The position numbers were made by a program, and so were the translations under genes. A stretch of DNA of 64,000 bases from Theropithecus gelada (lineage: Eukaryota > Chordata > Mammalia > Primates > Cercopithecidae). Within the stretch, counting starts at the first letter, position 1. Each line of letters starts with the position of its first letter. Positions 1-11,754 of this stretch are shown in pieces. The stretch spans positions 16,359,840 through 16,423,839 of the forward strand of contig NC_037668.1 of the NCBI RefSeq assembly GCF_003255815.1. Reading direction: 5' to 3'. The notes beneath the pieces are model-generated. The model saw only the letters and a list, made by a program, of their open reading frames with translations, searched no databases and was not told where the DNA came from.

Positions 1-49
1 GGGCCTCCCAAAGTGCTGGGATTACAGGCATGAGCCACCATGCCTGGCC
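1..49 (-). mobile_element. Alu, cut by window edge
   Basis: The 5' end of a reversed Alu. Confidence 0.9.
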
Positions 50-183
50 AATTATTTAAATTTTATGCCAGAGAGAAATGAAGTAGCATATTAGCCTAAG
101 CATGAACTAATCAATCATTTACTGGATTGTTCTATCCTGGCTCTTGGTTAGGATGAGGAGGAATGTATTAAGAGCCTCACAAG

Positions 184-482
184 GGCTGGGCGCAGTGGCT
201 CACGCCTGCAATTCCAGCACTTTGGGAGGCCGAGGTGGGCAGATCACCTGAGGTCAGGAGTTCAAGGCCAGCCTGGCTAACATGGTGAAACGCTGTTTCT
301 ACTAAAAATACGAAAAATTAGCCAGGCATGATGGTGTGTGCCTGTAATCCCATCTACTTGGGAGGCTGAGGCAGGAAAATCGCTTGAACCCGGGAAGCGA
401 AGGTTGCAGTGAGCCGAGATCGCGCCATTGCACTCCAGCTTGGGCAACAAGAGCAAAACTCCGTCTCAAGAAAAACAAAAAG
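184..482 (+). mobile_element. Alu
   Basis: Full dimer from GGCTGGGCGCAGTGG to an A-rich tail. Confidence 0.95.
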
Positions 483-851
483 AGCCTCATAGGTTCTAGT
501 CTATTCAGAGAATATAGGACATATATATAAAATATGCTGAGAGTATACTAAATTATCAGAGTGAAATCTATAGAATTGGTTAGGGAGGCTAAAGAAATAT
601 TTTGTGAGTATACAAAAGACGAAGAGAACTAAAAAAAAACCATATTCTTTTACTCATCTACCACCTGTTGACATGAAAAGGAAAAATGAAAGAAAGAACT
701 CGTATATAAACAGTATAGGAAGAGGGAAAATACAAAGTAAAAGCCTCTGTGTTGGGTTTTATTCTTCTCTCCAAAGTTCCTTGCTGTAAAGGTACCTATT
801 GTCACCAATTATTTAAGATGGCTTTTGATTATGTGATTACATTTTCTGTTT

Positions 852-1087
852 TTCTTTTTTTTTTTTTGAGATGGAGTCCAGGTTCAAGTGATTCTCCTGC
901 CTCACCCTCCTGAGTAGCTGGGATTACAGGTGCCCGCCACTACACCCAGCTAATTCTTTGTATTTTTAGTACAGACAGAGTTTCACCATGTTGGCCAGGC
1001 TGGTCCCGAACTCCCGATCTCAGGTGATCTGCCCACCTCAGCCTCCCAAATTGCTGGGATTACAGGCCTGAGCCACCGCACCCAGCT
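852..1087 (-). mobile_element. Alu with internal deletion
   Basis: Poly-T and GAGATGGAGTCC jump directly to CAGGTTCAAGTGATT, losing about 60 bp of the right arm. Confidence 0.9.
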
Positions 1088-1234
1088 ATGATTACATTTT
1101 CAATTGTCTCCCCCATTCATTGCCCCAAAGAGAGGCTATTTTTCCTTTCTTGACCCATCTGGCTGCCCTTGCCTTCTTGGTCTTGGGAACCTGACCTCCC
1201 CTGTTTGACCCCTAGTCTCACATCTGCTTTCTAG

Positions 1235-1329
1235 GACTGACCACTGAGCAGATGCTGAGAAAGGACCAGAAGACTATCTATAGACAAGGCGTCAAGGTGG
1301 CCATTAGTGCAGTGTATATGGATTTGGAG
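1235..1329 (+). CDS. PRUNE1: PRUNE1 coding exon (third from last)
   Basis: 95-nt exon after a CTAG acceptor and before GTAAGA. It starts with two bases of a split glycine codon and ends on a complete GAG codon, and reads LTTEQMLRKDQ...VYMDLE. Confidence 0.9.
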
Positions 1330-1747
1330 GTAAGAGTAAGTTGTGACTGTGGGTGGGGAGAGAAAGCCTTTAGCTATGCATGTTATGCATGTGGCCTTGC
1401 ACCTCATTCCTGGCTCACCTCCAAAACGTATTTTGTGTCTATCTTCTTGTCTCCACCTCCACTATGACCACCAGAGTCCAGCATCTCTCACTGCACCACT
1501 GTACTAGCCTCAGTGCTGGTTTCCCTGCCTCCGCTTTTGCAGCCCTACAAACCATTCTCCCCAAAGCAGCCAGAGTGGTCTTTTTAAAAATTTTTTTTTT
1601 TTTTTGAGAGTCATGCTTTGTTGCTCAGGCTGGAGTGCAGTGGTACCATCATGGCTCACTGCAGCCTCAACCTTCCAGGCTCAAGCAGTCCTCTCACCTT
1701 AGCCTCCCGAGTAGCTGGGTCCACAGGTGCACACCACCACACCTAGC

Positions 1748-1790
<43 letters not shown>

Positions 1791-4700
1791 GACAGGGTCT
1801 CACTATGTTGCCCAGGCTGGTCTCAAACTCCAGGCCTCAAGCCGTTCTCCCACCTTGGCCTCCGAAGTTCTGGGATTACAGGCATGAGCCACCGTGCCCA
1901 GCCTCATTGTGCTTTTAATAAAATCTAAAGGACTTACCATGGTTTACAGGGCCATGCTTGATCTGGCCCTTGTCTTTTTCCCTGGCCTCATTTCATTCCA
2001 GCTCCACTCCTGTGCTACAGTACTACAGGCACACTGGTTTCTTTTCTGTTCCTCGGAACCATTAAGCTCATTCCCAGATGAGCTTTTCTTTTTGTAGAGA
2101 TGGCTCTTCTTAACATTCAGATGTCTCAGCTCAGATGTCTGTTTTGGGAGGTTTTTCCTGACCACCCTAACTGAAGTACTATCTCCTATGCTCAAAAAAC
2201 CTCTAGCAGTTATGTTTGTTTGTTTTGAGCCTTACTCTGTTGCCCAGGCTGGAGTGGAGTGGCACAATCTCAGCTCACTGCAGCCTCTGCCTCCCGGGTT
2301 CAAGTAATTCTCTTGCCTCAGCTTCTCTAGTAGCTGGGATTACTGGTGCGTGCCAGCATGCCCAGCTAATTTTTTGTTTTGTTTTCGTTTTTTGTTTTTT
2401 GAGAAGGAGTTTCGCTCTTGTCCCCCAGGCTGGAGTGCAATGGTGCTATCTCGGCTCACTGCAACTTCTGCCTCCCTGGTTCAAGTGATTCTCCTGCCTC
2501 AGCCTCCTGAGTAGCTGGAATTACAGGCACACATCCCCATGCCCAGTTAATTTTTGTATTTTTACTAGAGACAGGGTTTCACCATGTTGGCTAGGCTGGT
2601 CTCGAACTCCTGACCTCGAGTGATCCACCCGCCTCGGCCTCCCAAAGTGCTGGGATTATAGGTGTGAGCCACTGCGCCCGGCCATTTTTGTATTTTTAAT
2701 AGAGACAGGGGTTTCACCATGTTGGCCAGGCTGGTCTTGAACTCCTGACCTCAAGTGATCTGCCCGCTTTGGCCTCTCAAAGTGTTGAGATTACAGGCCT
2801 GAGCCACCACACCCGGCCTGTTTGTTTTTCAAAGCACTTAACATACTAAAAGGATCTTGTTTCCTGGTTTGCCTGTTAATTATCTATATTCCTGTGCTAG
2901 TTTATCAACTCTACCAGGACCCTGTTTCTTTTTTGTCTGTTGTAGCTCTAGGACCTTTAACAGTGTCTGACACATAGAGGATGCTCAGTAAACTTTGTTA
3001 AATGTATCAATGAATATAACTTTAATAATAGTGTTCAATTAAATGCTGTATATGGAAACCAAAAATAATAATAATGGTGTCTGAATACCTGGTTCCACGT
3101 CATAGTGGTTTAAATCATTCATCTGGCTGGGCGTGGTGGTTCACGCCTGTAAATCCCAGCACTTGGAAGGCAGAGGCAGGTGGATCACTTGAAGTCAGAA
3201 ATTCAAGATGAGCCTGGCCAACATGGGGAAACCCTGTCCCTGCTAAAAATACAAAAAAAAGAAAAAATTAATTGGATACAGTGTTGGGCACCTGTAGTCC
3301 CAGCTACTCAGGATGCCGAGGCACAATAATCGCTTGAACCCAGGAGGCAGAGACTGCAGGGAGCCAAGGTCGCTCCGCTGCACTCCAGCCTGGGTGACAG
3401 AGCGAGACTCTATCTCAAAAAAAAAAATAAATAGGCCGGGCGCGGTGGCTCAAGCCTGTAATCCCCGCACTTTGGGAGGCCGAGACGGGCGGATCACGAG
3501 GTCCGGAGATTGAGACCATCCTGGCTAACACGGTGAAACACCGTCTCTACTAAAAAATACAAAAAACTAGCCGGGCAAGGTGGCGGGCGCCTGTAGTCCC
3601 AGCTACTCAGGAGGCTGAGGCAGGAGAATGGCGTAAACCCAGGAGGCGGAGCTTGCAGTGAGCTGAGATCCGGCCACTGCACTCCAGCCTGGGTGACAGA
3701 GCGAGACTCCGCCTCAAAAAATAAATAAATAAATAAATAAATAAAATAATTCATCTGATCTGAATACATACTCTACACAGCTTTCTACTAAGTACTGTGT
3801 AAAAATACTAAATAAATAAAACACGATAGCATGGTCTCTTCTCTCATGGTTCGTAACCTAGTTCGAGAAACAAACAAAAACATAAAAGGCTTGCCAAGTA
3901 CCTTAATCAAGTACAAACTGACATATTAGAAATGCCAAAGATTGGCCAGGTGCAGTGGCTCATGCCTGTAATCCCAGCACTTTGGGAGGCCGAGGCAGGT
4001 GGATCACCTGAGGTCAGGAGTTCGAGACTAGCCTGGTCAACATGGTGAAACCCCGTCTCTACTAAAAGTACAAAAATTAGCCAGGCATGGTAGTGGGCAC
4101 CTGTAATCCCAGCTACTTGGAAGGCTGAGGCAGGAAAATCGCTTGGACCCAGGAGGTGGAGGTTGCAGTAAGCTGAGATCACACCACTGCACTCCAGCCT
4201 GGGCGACAGAATGAGACATCTCAAAAAAGAAACAAAGAAAAAAGAAAGAAAGAAATGCCAAGGCTTAAAAACAAACAAACAAACAAACAAAAAAAACAAG
4301 AAATGACAAGGATAGAGAAAAGCAGTTTTCACATGTCTGCTCTTATTTGTATACCCCATTATTCTGTTTTAGAATAAAAATACCCACAAGGCGGGCTGGG
4401 TGCGGTGGCTCACACCTGTAATCCCAGCACTTTGGGAGGCCAAGGCAGGCAGATCCCCTGAGGTCGGGAGTTTGAGATCAGCCTGACCAACATGGAGAAA
4501 CCCCATCTCTACTAATAAAAAATTAGCCAGGCATGATGGCACATGCCTGTCATCCCAGCTACTCGAGAGGCTGAGGCAGGAGAATCACTTGAACCCGGGA
4601 GGAGGAGGTTTCAGTGAGCCAAGATCGCGCCATTGCATTCCAGCCTGGGCAACAAGAGCAAAACTCCGTCTCAAAAAAAAAAAAAAAATACCCACAAGGC

Positions 4701-7700
4701 AAAGACTTTGCTTGTTTGATTGCAAGAACAGGAGAGCCTTGAACACGCTAGGCACATTACATACATTATCAGCATTTTTTTTGTTTTTGTTTGTTTGTTT
4801 GAGACAGAGTTTTGCTCTTGCTGCCCAGGCTGGAGTGCAATGGTGCGATCTGGAATCACTGCAACCTCCGCCTCTCGAATTCAAGTGATTCTCCTGCCTC
4901 AGCCTCCCAAGTAGCTGGGATTACATGCATGCGCCACCACGCACGGCTAATTTTGTATTTTTAGCAGAGATGGGATTTCTCCATGTTGGTCAGACTGGTC
5001 TCAAACTCCTGACCTCAGGTGATCTGCCCCTCTTGGCCTCCCAAAGTGCGGGGATTACGGGCGTGAGTGACCGTGCCTAGCCCAAGGATGTTTTATTGAT
5101 GATGATGAGAAAGTCCTTCATCCCTCTCCGTTTCTTCCCTTTCAGGCCTTTCTGGAGAGGTCTAACCTCCTTGCAGATCTCCATGCTTTCTGCCAGGCTC
5201 ACAGCTATGATGTCCTGGTTGCCATGACTATCTTTTTCAACACTCACAATGAGCCAGTGCGGCAGTTGGCTATTTTCTGTCCCCATGTGGCACTCCGAAC
5301 AACGGTGAGTCTGTGTCCCTTCTCCAACCTAAGAGCCTTACAGAGTCTGCCTGTATGTACCTCTGTGCTCTACGCTGTCCTATAAGGACCTCTCTTAGGT
5401 TCTTATATTAACATACTTACACGAGGTCCCTTGACCTGTTTCTGAACCTGTTTCCTCCCCTTTCTGCTTTTTCCCATTCTCTCTGTATATGAATATCCTT
5501 TTTTTTCATTCTTTTTTTTTTTTTAGTGAACATCCTTAATCATAGCATTGTTGAGAAAAGGTGAATTCCAAAAAGAACTAAAGATTCAATTCATACTTTG
5601 AAAGAACTTGAAAGAAATCTAGTTAGAAGGAAATGTTACAAATCTGTAGTTAAAATTCCCTTCTTGAGCTAGGAACTGTGGCACATGCCTGTAGTCCCAG
5701 CAACTCGGGAGGCTGATGCAGAAGGATTGCTTGAGCTGGAAAGTTTGAGTCCAGCCTGGGCAAAGATAGCAAGACCTCATCTCTATTGGGGAAAAAAAAA
5801 CAAAACAAAACTCTATTCTTGGTTTAATCATTAATTCCTCACCCCTGGAATCACGCTGTTGCCTTGAAAATTAGAAATATGAGAGACCTTTTCTGCTACT
5901 TACTATGCAGGGATTAATTATTCTGTATCGTGCAAACTCTGTAAAGAAGTGATCTAGATCCAGATTTGTTTTCTTTCCTGATCTTCCTTTTGGCTATCTT
6001 TCCTACTTCCTCTCCTTTCTGTTCCTCTGCTGGTTACTGATTAGCCTAGGGAAGAATTTAAAAGTGGACTTAAGGCTGGGCATGGTGGCTCATGCCTATA
6101 ATCCCAGCACTTTGGGAGGCTGAGGCGAGCAGATCATGAGATCAAGAGATTGAGACCATCCTGGCCAACATGGTGAAACCTCATCTCTTCTAAAAAATAC
6201 AAAATTAGCTGGGAGTGGTGGTACGTGCCTATAGTCCCAGCTACTCAGGAGGCCGAGGCAGGAGAATCTCTTGAACCTAGGAGGCAGAGGTTGCAGTGAG
6301 CCGAGATCACGCCACTGCACTCCATCCTGCCAACAGAGAGAGACGCTGTCCCAAAAAAAAAAAAAAAAAAAGGTGGGCTTAAGGCAATTCAGGGATTCTG
6401 AGGGTGGCCTAGGCTCTGTGAGGACTGCTAAAGGCAGAATACAGCCAGATAATCCTTTGCTCTCATAGAAGGTATGTCTGCCCTTTCCTACCTCCCTTTG
6501 CCTTTGCCTTCGCCCCAGGAAGCAAATCTGATTTCATTCAGTGTAAGGTAGTTTGTCATTATGAAAAGAACTACAGTTTTGTGTGTTTGTTTTTTGAGTC
6601 AGAGTCTCACTCTGTTGCCCAGGCTTGAGTACAGTGGTGTGATCTTGGCTCACTGCAACTGCCACCTCCCAGGTTCAGGCAGTTCTCCCACCTCAGCCTG
6701 TAGCTGAGACTACAGGCGCCCGCCACCATGCCCGACTAATTTTTGTATTTTTAGTAGAGACGGGGTTTCACCATGTTAGCCAGGCTGGTCTCGAACTCCT
6801 GACCTCAAGTGATCCACCCGCCTTGGCCTTCCAAAGTGCTGGAATTACAAGCGTGAGCCACTGCACCTGGCCAAGAACTGCAGTTTTTAAAGTCAGGTAG
6901 ATGCGTTTTTCTGTTCTAGATTTGCCTCTTACTCTTTGAGCTAAGGCAAGTCTTACTCTTTGACTTTCTGCATCTGGAAATGGCATAATAGTACCTACTG
7001 CTAATTCTACTATGATCATTAAACATAGTATCATGTGTAAAGCACACTTCTGGAGCAGAGTAAGCACTTTGTAAATAGTGGCTCTTACTAATCCTTTCAT
7101 GAAGAAAAGGGTGCTTTGGCCATTAGAAGTACCTCTTCCACATTCCTGAATCTTCTCCCCTCTGTGCTGCTCATTCGAAGCTGTGTGGATTTCTTTTTTT
7201 TTTTGAAACAGAGTCTCGCTGTGTCTCCCAGACTGGAGTACAGTGGTGCGATCTCGGCTCACTGCAAGCTCCGCCTCCCGGGTTCACGCCATTCTTCTGC
7301 CTCAGCCTCCCGAGTAGCTGGGACTACAGGCACCTGCCACCACGCCCGGCTAATTTTTTGTAGTTTTAGTAGAGACAGGGTTTCACCGTGTTAGCCAGGA
7401 TGGTCTCGATCTCCTGACCTCGTGATCCACCCGCCTCAGCCTCTGAAAGTGCTGGGATTACAGGCTTGAGCCACCGCGCCCGGCCAGCTGTGTGGATTTC
7501 TAATGACTCTACCATTGTCCAGGCTGCCCCTATGCTTAGAAACAGGAGTCCTTTTCTTTCTCTTTTTTTTTTTTTTTGAGATGTCTCCCTTTGTTGCCCA
7601 GGCTGGAGTGGTGCAATGGCATGATCTCAGCTTACTGCAACCTCTGCCTCCCTGGTTCAGGCAATCCTCCCAGCTTCCTAAGTAGCTGGGGCTCCAGGCA

Positions 7701-9994
7701 CACCATCATGGCCAGCTAATTTTTTTTGTATTTTTTGTAGGGACAGAGTCTCGCTACATTGCTCAGGCTGGTCTCGAACTCCTGGACTCAAGTGATCCAC
7801 CAGCCTCAGCTTCCCAAAGTTCTGGAACTGCAGGTGTGGGCCACTATGCCCAGCCAGGAGTCCTTTTCTCACAGTCTACTCTACCATCTCCTCTCTTTCT
7901 CCTGTGTTAGGGGTAGTATAATATATTGATTTAGAACACTGGCTTTGGTGACAGCTCTGGGCTTAGTGTCAGTTTCGCTTCATGCAAATTATGACCTTAG
8001 GCAAGTTACCTGATCATCTAATTCTCAGTTTCCCTGCATGTAAGTGAGGGTAATAGTGATACCAATCTTATTTTGTTCAATTCATTCTTCCTCCATCCCT
8101 CTTCTGGCCTCTAGATAAATTCTAGTCCCATCCTAGTTCAAGTTCTTGAGCACATTTATACACTTGGAAACAACACTAGATTAGAAGCTGGGGTTCCTGG
8201 ATTCTGGTTTAACTGCCATCATCTACATGATTTTACTCATAATCATCTTACTTAGCTTTAATTACTTTAATAATAAAATGAAATATACAATCTAAACTGT
8301 TTCCTCTGTTTTTAAAGTACTGTGTATGGCTGGGTATGGTAGCTCATGCCTGTAATCCCAGCACTTTGGGAGGCTGAGCTGGGCAGATCACCTGAGCTCA
8401 GGAGTTCAAGACCAGCCTGGCCAATATGGTGAAACCACGTCTCTATTATAAATACAAAAATTAGCTGGGCATGGTGGCAGGCACCTGTAATCCCAGCTAC
8501 TCGGGAGGCAGAGGCAGCACTTTGAGAGGCCTAGGTGAGAGCGGATCACCTGAGGTCAGAAGTTCGAGACCAGTCTGGGTAACATGGTGTAACCTCGTTT
8601 CCACTAAAAATACAAACATTAGCCAGGCTTGGTGACACATGCCTGTAATCCTAGCTACTTAGGAGGCTAAGGCAGGCGATTCACTTGAACCAGGGAGGCA
8701 GAGGTTGTAGTGAGCCAAGATCGCACCACTGCACTCCAGCCTGGGTGACAGAGCAAGACTCCATCTCAAAAAAAAAAAAAAAAAAAAATACTGTGTATAT
8801 TAGTGTTCCTTCTGTTGCAAACAATAAAACCGAACCCTGGATAACTTACTTTTTTTTTGTCTTGCTTTATTGCCCAGACTGGAGTGCAATGGTGAGATCT
8901 CGGCTCACTGTAGCCTCCACCTCCCAGGTTCAAATGATTCTCCTGTCTCAGCCTTGCAAGTAGCTGGGATTACAGGTGTGCACCATCATGTCTGGCTAAT
9001 TTTTGTATTTTTAGTAGAGACAGGGTTTTACCATGTTGACAAGGCTGGTCTTGAATTCCTGACCTCAGGTGATCCGCCCACCTTGGCCTCCCAAAGTGCT
9101 GGGATTACAGGTGGGAGCCATTGTGCCTGGCCTCAAGGATAACTTACTTTTATTTATTTATTTATTTTTTTGAGATGGAGTTTCACTCTTGTCGCCCAGG
9201 CTGGAGTGCAATGGCACCATCTTGGCTCACTGCAACCTCTGTCTCCCGGGTTCAAGTGATTCTCCTGCCTCAGCCTCCCAAGTAGCTGGGATTACAGGCA
9301 TGCGCCACCACACCCGGCTAATTTTGTATTTTTAGTAGAGATGGGGTTTCTCCATGATGGTCATGCTGGTCTCAAACTCCTGACCTCAGGTGATCCGCCC
9401 GCTTCGGCCTCTCAAAGTGCTGGGATTACAGGCATGAGCCACCACACCCTGCCGACTTACTTTTTGAAAGCTTCCTCTTCTATAGAGGAAGCCTCTCACT
9501 TAGAAGCCTCAGCACTTTGCTACAGCAAGTTGTGTATCATTTCCCTGTTATTGTCTCCTCTTTAGATCTGTGGAGTCCTGGAATGCTCCCACTCTCCACC
9601 CCTGAAGCTGACCCCTGCCTCAAGCACCCACCCTAACCTCCATGCCTATCTTCAAGGCAACACCCAGGTCTCTCGGAAGAAACTTCTGCCCCTGCTCCAG
9701 GAAGCCCTGTCAGTGTATTTTGACTCCATGAAGATCCCTTCAGGACAGCCTGAGACAGCGGATGTGTCCAGGGAGCAGGTGGACAAGGAATTGGACAGGG
9801 CAAGTAACTCCCTGATTTCTGGACTGAGTCAAGATGAGGAGGACCCTCCGCTGCCCCCCACACCCATGAACAGCTTGGTGGATGAGTGCCCTCTAGATCA
9901 GGGGCTGCCTAAACTCTCCGCTGAGGCTGTCTTCGAGAAGTGCAGTCAGATCTCACTGTCACAGTCTACCACAGCCTCCCTGTCCAAGAAATGA
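1235..9994 (+). CDS. PRUNE1: PRUNE1, last three coding exons (partial gene)
   Basis: C-terminal part of prune exopolyphosphatase 1, a cytoplasmic DHH-family phosphoesterase that cleaves short-chain polyphosphate and binds NME1 and GSK3. Three exons join in frame: 1235-1329, 5146-5304 and 9566-9994. They encode about 226 residues, close to the second half of the 453-residue human protein. The first two exons and the start of the third fall in the DHHA2 domain (DQKTIYRQGVKVAIS, then MTIFFNTHNEPVRQ). The remainder is the low-complexity, acidic/proline-rich tail (SQDEEDPPLPPTPMNS) ending QSTTASLSKK and TGA, the part known to bind NME1. The catalytic DHH motifs lie in upstream exons outside the window. 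All three exons have AG acceptors and the first two have GT donors. No frameshift is visible. Identification is by recognition of the protein and its neighbours. Confidence 0.95.
1590..1903 (-). mobile_element. Alu carrying a (TG)n tract
   Basis: Old, diverged copy whose middle A-rich region has become TG repeats. Confidence 0.93.
1749..1788 (+). repeat. (TG)n microsatellite
   Basis: About 18 TG units inside a minus-strand Alu (1590-1903), replacing its middle A-rich region. Confidence 0.95.
2213..2818 (-). mobile_element. Outer Alu of a nested pair
   Basis: Left portion 2213-2370 and remainder 2684-2818, split by the inner Alu; both lie within an L2. Confidence 0.85.
2371..2683 (-). mobile_element. 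Inner Alu of a nested pair
   Basis: Complete copy ending GCGCCCGGCC, inserted in the Alu at 2213-2818. Confidence 0.88.
3125..3433 (+). mobile_element. Alu
   Basis: Diverged dimer, directly followed by the young Alu at 3434. Confidence 0.92.
3434..3745 (+). mobile_element. AluY, Old World monkey type
   Basis: Carries CTCAAGCCTGTAATC and GAGATCCGGCCACTGC; placed in the A-tail of the preceding Alu. Confidence 0.93.
3718..3745 (+). repeat. (AAAT)n microsatellite
   Basis: AAATA repeats forming the tail of the AluY at 3434. Confidence 0.85.
3944..4254 (+). mobile_element. Alu
   Basis: Flanked by AAATGCCAAAG and AAATGCCAAGG target copies. Confidence 0.93.
4394..4688 (+). mobile_element. Alu
   Basis: Flanked by ATACCCACAAGGC on both sides. 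Confidence 0.95.
4776..5082 (-). mobile_element. Alu close to a PRUNE1 exon
   Basis: Ends 63 nt before the exon at 5146 and forms an inverted pair with the Alu at 4394. Confidence 0.93.
5146..5304 (+). CDS. PRUNE1: PRUNE1 coding exon (second from last)
   Basis: 159-nt exon of 53 whole codons, starting AFLERSNLL and ending CPHVALRTT. The acceptor is TTTCAG and the donor GTGAGT. Both edges are phase 0, so skipping it would keep the frame. Confidence 0.93.
5666..5810 (+). mobile_element. Alu monomer/fragment
   Basis: Only about 140 bp of right-arm-like sequence with an A-rich tail. Confidence 0.75.
6074..6371 (+). mobile_element. Alu
   Basis: Full dimer with diverged target copies (AGTGGACTTAAGG / AGGTGGGCTTAAGG). 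Confidence 0.93.
6583..6872 (-). mobile_element. Alu
   Basis: Full reversed copy ending GCACCTGGCC. Confidence 0.93.
6930..7085 (+). repeat. MIR element
   Basis: MIR-like core: GGCAAGTCTTACTCTTTG then TTCTGCATCTGGAAATGG and AGTACCTACTGC. Confidence 0.5.
7194..7485 (-). mobile_element. AluY with perfect target duplication
   Basis: AGCTGTGTGGATTTCT at 7179-7194 and again at 7486-7501. Confidence 0.96.
7561..7855 (-). mobile_element. Alu
   Basis: Target copies AGGAGTCCTTTTCT at both ends. Confidence 0.94.
7915..8085 (+). repeat. MIR element
   Basis: MIR-like order of ATGACCTTAGGCAAGTTACC, TCTCAGTTTCCCTGCATG and GTAATAGTGATACC. Confidence 0.55.
8329..8788 (+). mobile_element. Composite Alu, about 460 bp
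   Basis: One Alu reaches GGGAGGCAGAGGCAG, then restarts at CACTTTGAGAGGCC and runs to a single A-tail. One TACTGTGTAT target pair encloses the whole. Confidence 0.85.
8850..9132 (-). mobile_element. Alu
   Basis: Target copies GGATAACTTACTTT on both sides. Confidence 0.93.
9150..9453 (-). mobile_element. Alu
   Basis: Begins with (TTTA)n and lies right after the previous Alu's target site. Confidence 0.94.
9566..9994 (+). CDS. PRUNE1: PRUNE1 terminal coding exon
   Basis: 429 nt, 142 codons plus TGA, after a TTTAG acceptor. It starts ICGVLECSHSPPLKL, passes through the linker and acidic tail and ends TASLSKK. A candidate ATTAAA poly(A) signal lies at 11443. Confidence 0.95.
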   Translation: MCGVLECSHSPPLKLTPASSTHPNLHAYLQGNTQVSRKKLLPLLQEALSVYFDSMKIPSGQPETADVSREQVDKELDRASNSLISGLSQDEEDPPLPPTPMNSLVDECPLDQGLPKLSAEAVFEKCSQISLSQSTTASLSKK

Positions 9995-10879
9995 CTGTTG
10001 AGAAGGGAGGAGGTAGTGGGTGAGGCTACCTGACTCACTTCAAATGCATGTTTTGAGATGTTTGGAGATTCAGCAATTCTGTCTTCATTGCTCCAGGATC
10101 TGGTATACTGTTCTCATAAAACTGAGAGGAGAAAAAAAGTGAAAGCAGCTGCTTTAAGAATGGCTTTCCACCTTTTCCCCCTAATCTCTACCAATCAAAT
10201 TTTATTTAAATCTGCACCTCTGTCTATTTTATTTGCCAGGGGCGCGATGTGACACATCTGCAGTCCCAGCACAGTGGGACAAAGAGAATGTAGTCCCCAA
10301 AAGTGTCCTCAGCTTGGATCTTGAACAGAACCAATATCTGTCATGGAACTGAACTTTCATTGATGGTCTCCATGTATTCATTTATTCACTTATTCATTCA
10401 AGTATTTATTGAATACCTGCCTGAAGCTAGAGAGAAAAGAGAGTGCACTTTGGAAACTTATTCCAGTGTTCAGCCTACAGCAGATTGCTAGCTCAATGAC
10501 TTTTCTTTTTTGCCACCATTTAGGTGATGGCATTTGATTCAGAGATCACTGAATTTCTATTCTGAGCTTATTGTGACTGTTTCAGATCTAGTTTGGGAGA
10601 AGATTAGAGGCCATTGTCTTCTGTCCTGATCAGGTGGCCTGGCTGTTTCTTTGAACCCTTCTGTCCCAGAGCCACCCAGAACCCTGATTCTTGAGAATCA
10701 AGAAACCACCTAGAAAGGCCTTAATGACCTCACAGGCACTCTTCCAAAAAGACAGCATAACTGGAATGAGAGGCCTGGGTCTGTCTCCTGCCTTAGCAGG
10801 CCTATCAATTTCTTGTCAGTCTCTTTTTCTCCTTGCTCATATTAAAAGGAAGCATGGAGTTCTAATGCTCCCATAGACT

Positions 10880-10960
10880 ATGTATTTTGGCAAGACACTT
10901 CACTACTCCAGGTCTCACTTTCCCCATCTGTAAAACAGGGTTTGGACTAGGTGTTCCCTG
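10880..10960 (+). repeat. MIR fragment in PRUNE1 3' UTR
   Basis: GGCAAGACACTTCACTACTC and TTTCCCCATCTGTAAAACAG match the MIR core. Confidence 0.5.
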
Positions 10961-11442
10961 GTATTCTGTGATTTGCCTCTTGCTGCCATTCTTTCTCTCC
11001 TCTGCTTCTCTGTATTTTTCTTCTGTTATCCCTGGGGGTGCTCAGGTTCACTCGATTGTCTGTATTTCTGTGTGGTTGTAGCAAGGACTCAGCCTCATGT
11101 AGCATGAATAGGGGTGTGGTTCATGACGTGTTGACCCAGCAGAGAGCTCCCTCTCACTGACTTGTTCTGCATGTGTAGAGTCTCCCCATTTTTTTTAACC
11201 CAACCCTTTCCCCTTTTTCCTACCCCACAGCTCTGTTCCATGTAAGCTGCCAACAGTTTCACTGAACAGTGGGGTACGTGATGGTTTTGGCATGACATCT
11301 TCAGTATGAGGGGGACAGTCTGACTTCACTTTGAGGGTGTGATGTCTGTAGCTATGTGGAAGGTAAAAATAGTGGTGTGATTATGAACCAAAGGAATTTA
11401 TGTTTTGTAACTTGGGTACTTTATTTTGCATTTTGTTATAGT

Positions 11443-11448
11443 ATTAAA
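11443..11448 (+). promoter_or_regulatory. PRUNE1: Candidate PRUNE1 poly(A) signal (ATTAAA)
   Basis: ATTAAA followed within 30 nt by CTTTTTTCCTGTTTGGGGG, a U- and GU-rich downstream element. Confidence 0.5.
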
Positions 11449-11754
11449 AATACTTTTTTCCTGTTTGGGGGTCTTACCGTCTTTTTTTATAAGTGTATTC
11501 AGGCCTTTCTCTGATAATTGTTTCAGTCTCCTCAAAATTCATCTCCCTTCTTCCTACTATACTTAATGTCTTCTTTCTGTTGACTCTTTTTGGGAATAAG
11601 GAGCAACAGGCTTTTGTCTCCCCTCATCCTCAGCCTCCCGTTCAACTTGTTTATTCTCCCAGAAACCTCCTTATAACATGCTTCCGTTTCCCCAGTTTTC
11701 CTTATGCTTGAAAAGTAGACCCAAGATAACATAATCTTAGAAACACACACAATG

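Larger units (their letters stand above)
1904..3015 (+). repeat. L2 element, interrupted by nested Alus
   Basis: L2-type 3' sequence (GGCCATGCTTGATCTGGCCC, TTTTTCCTGACCACCC) at 1904-2212 resumes at 2819-3015 (GTGTCTGACACATAGAGGATG). Confidence 0.6.
1330..5145 (+). other. PRUNE1: PRUNE1 intron
   Basis: Contains Alus on both strands, a (TG)n tract and an L2 copy broken by nested Alus. No exon seen. Confidence 0.8.
5305..9565 (+). other. PRUNE1: PRUNE1 last intron
   Basis: Contains about eight Alus and two MIR copies (6930-7085, 7915-8085). No exon seen. Confidence 0.8.
9995..11470 (+). other. PRUNE1: PRUNE1 3' UTR
   Basis: Unique, AT-moderate sequence after the stop with no Alu inside, unlike the flanking introns. 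A MIR-like stretch lies near 10880-10960. The extent is inferred from the ATTAAA at 11443-11448, followed by a T-rich, G/T-containing segment. Confidence 0.6.

Noticed and set aside
6768..7262. 164-codon minus-strand ORF
   Set aside because: Two Alu ends bridged by a MIR; no gene-like composition and no splice sites needed or seen.
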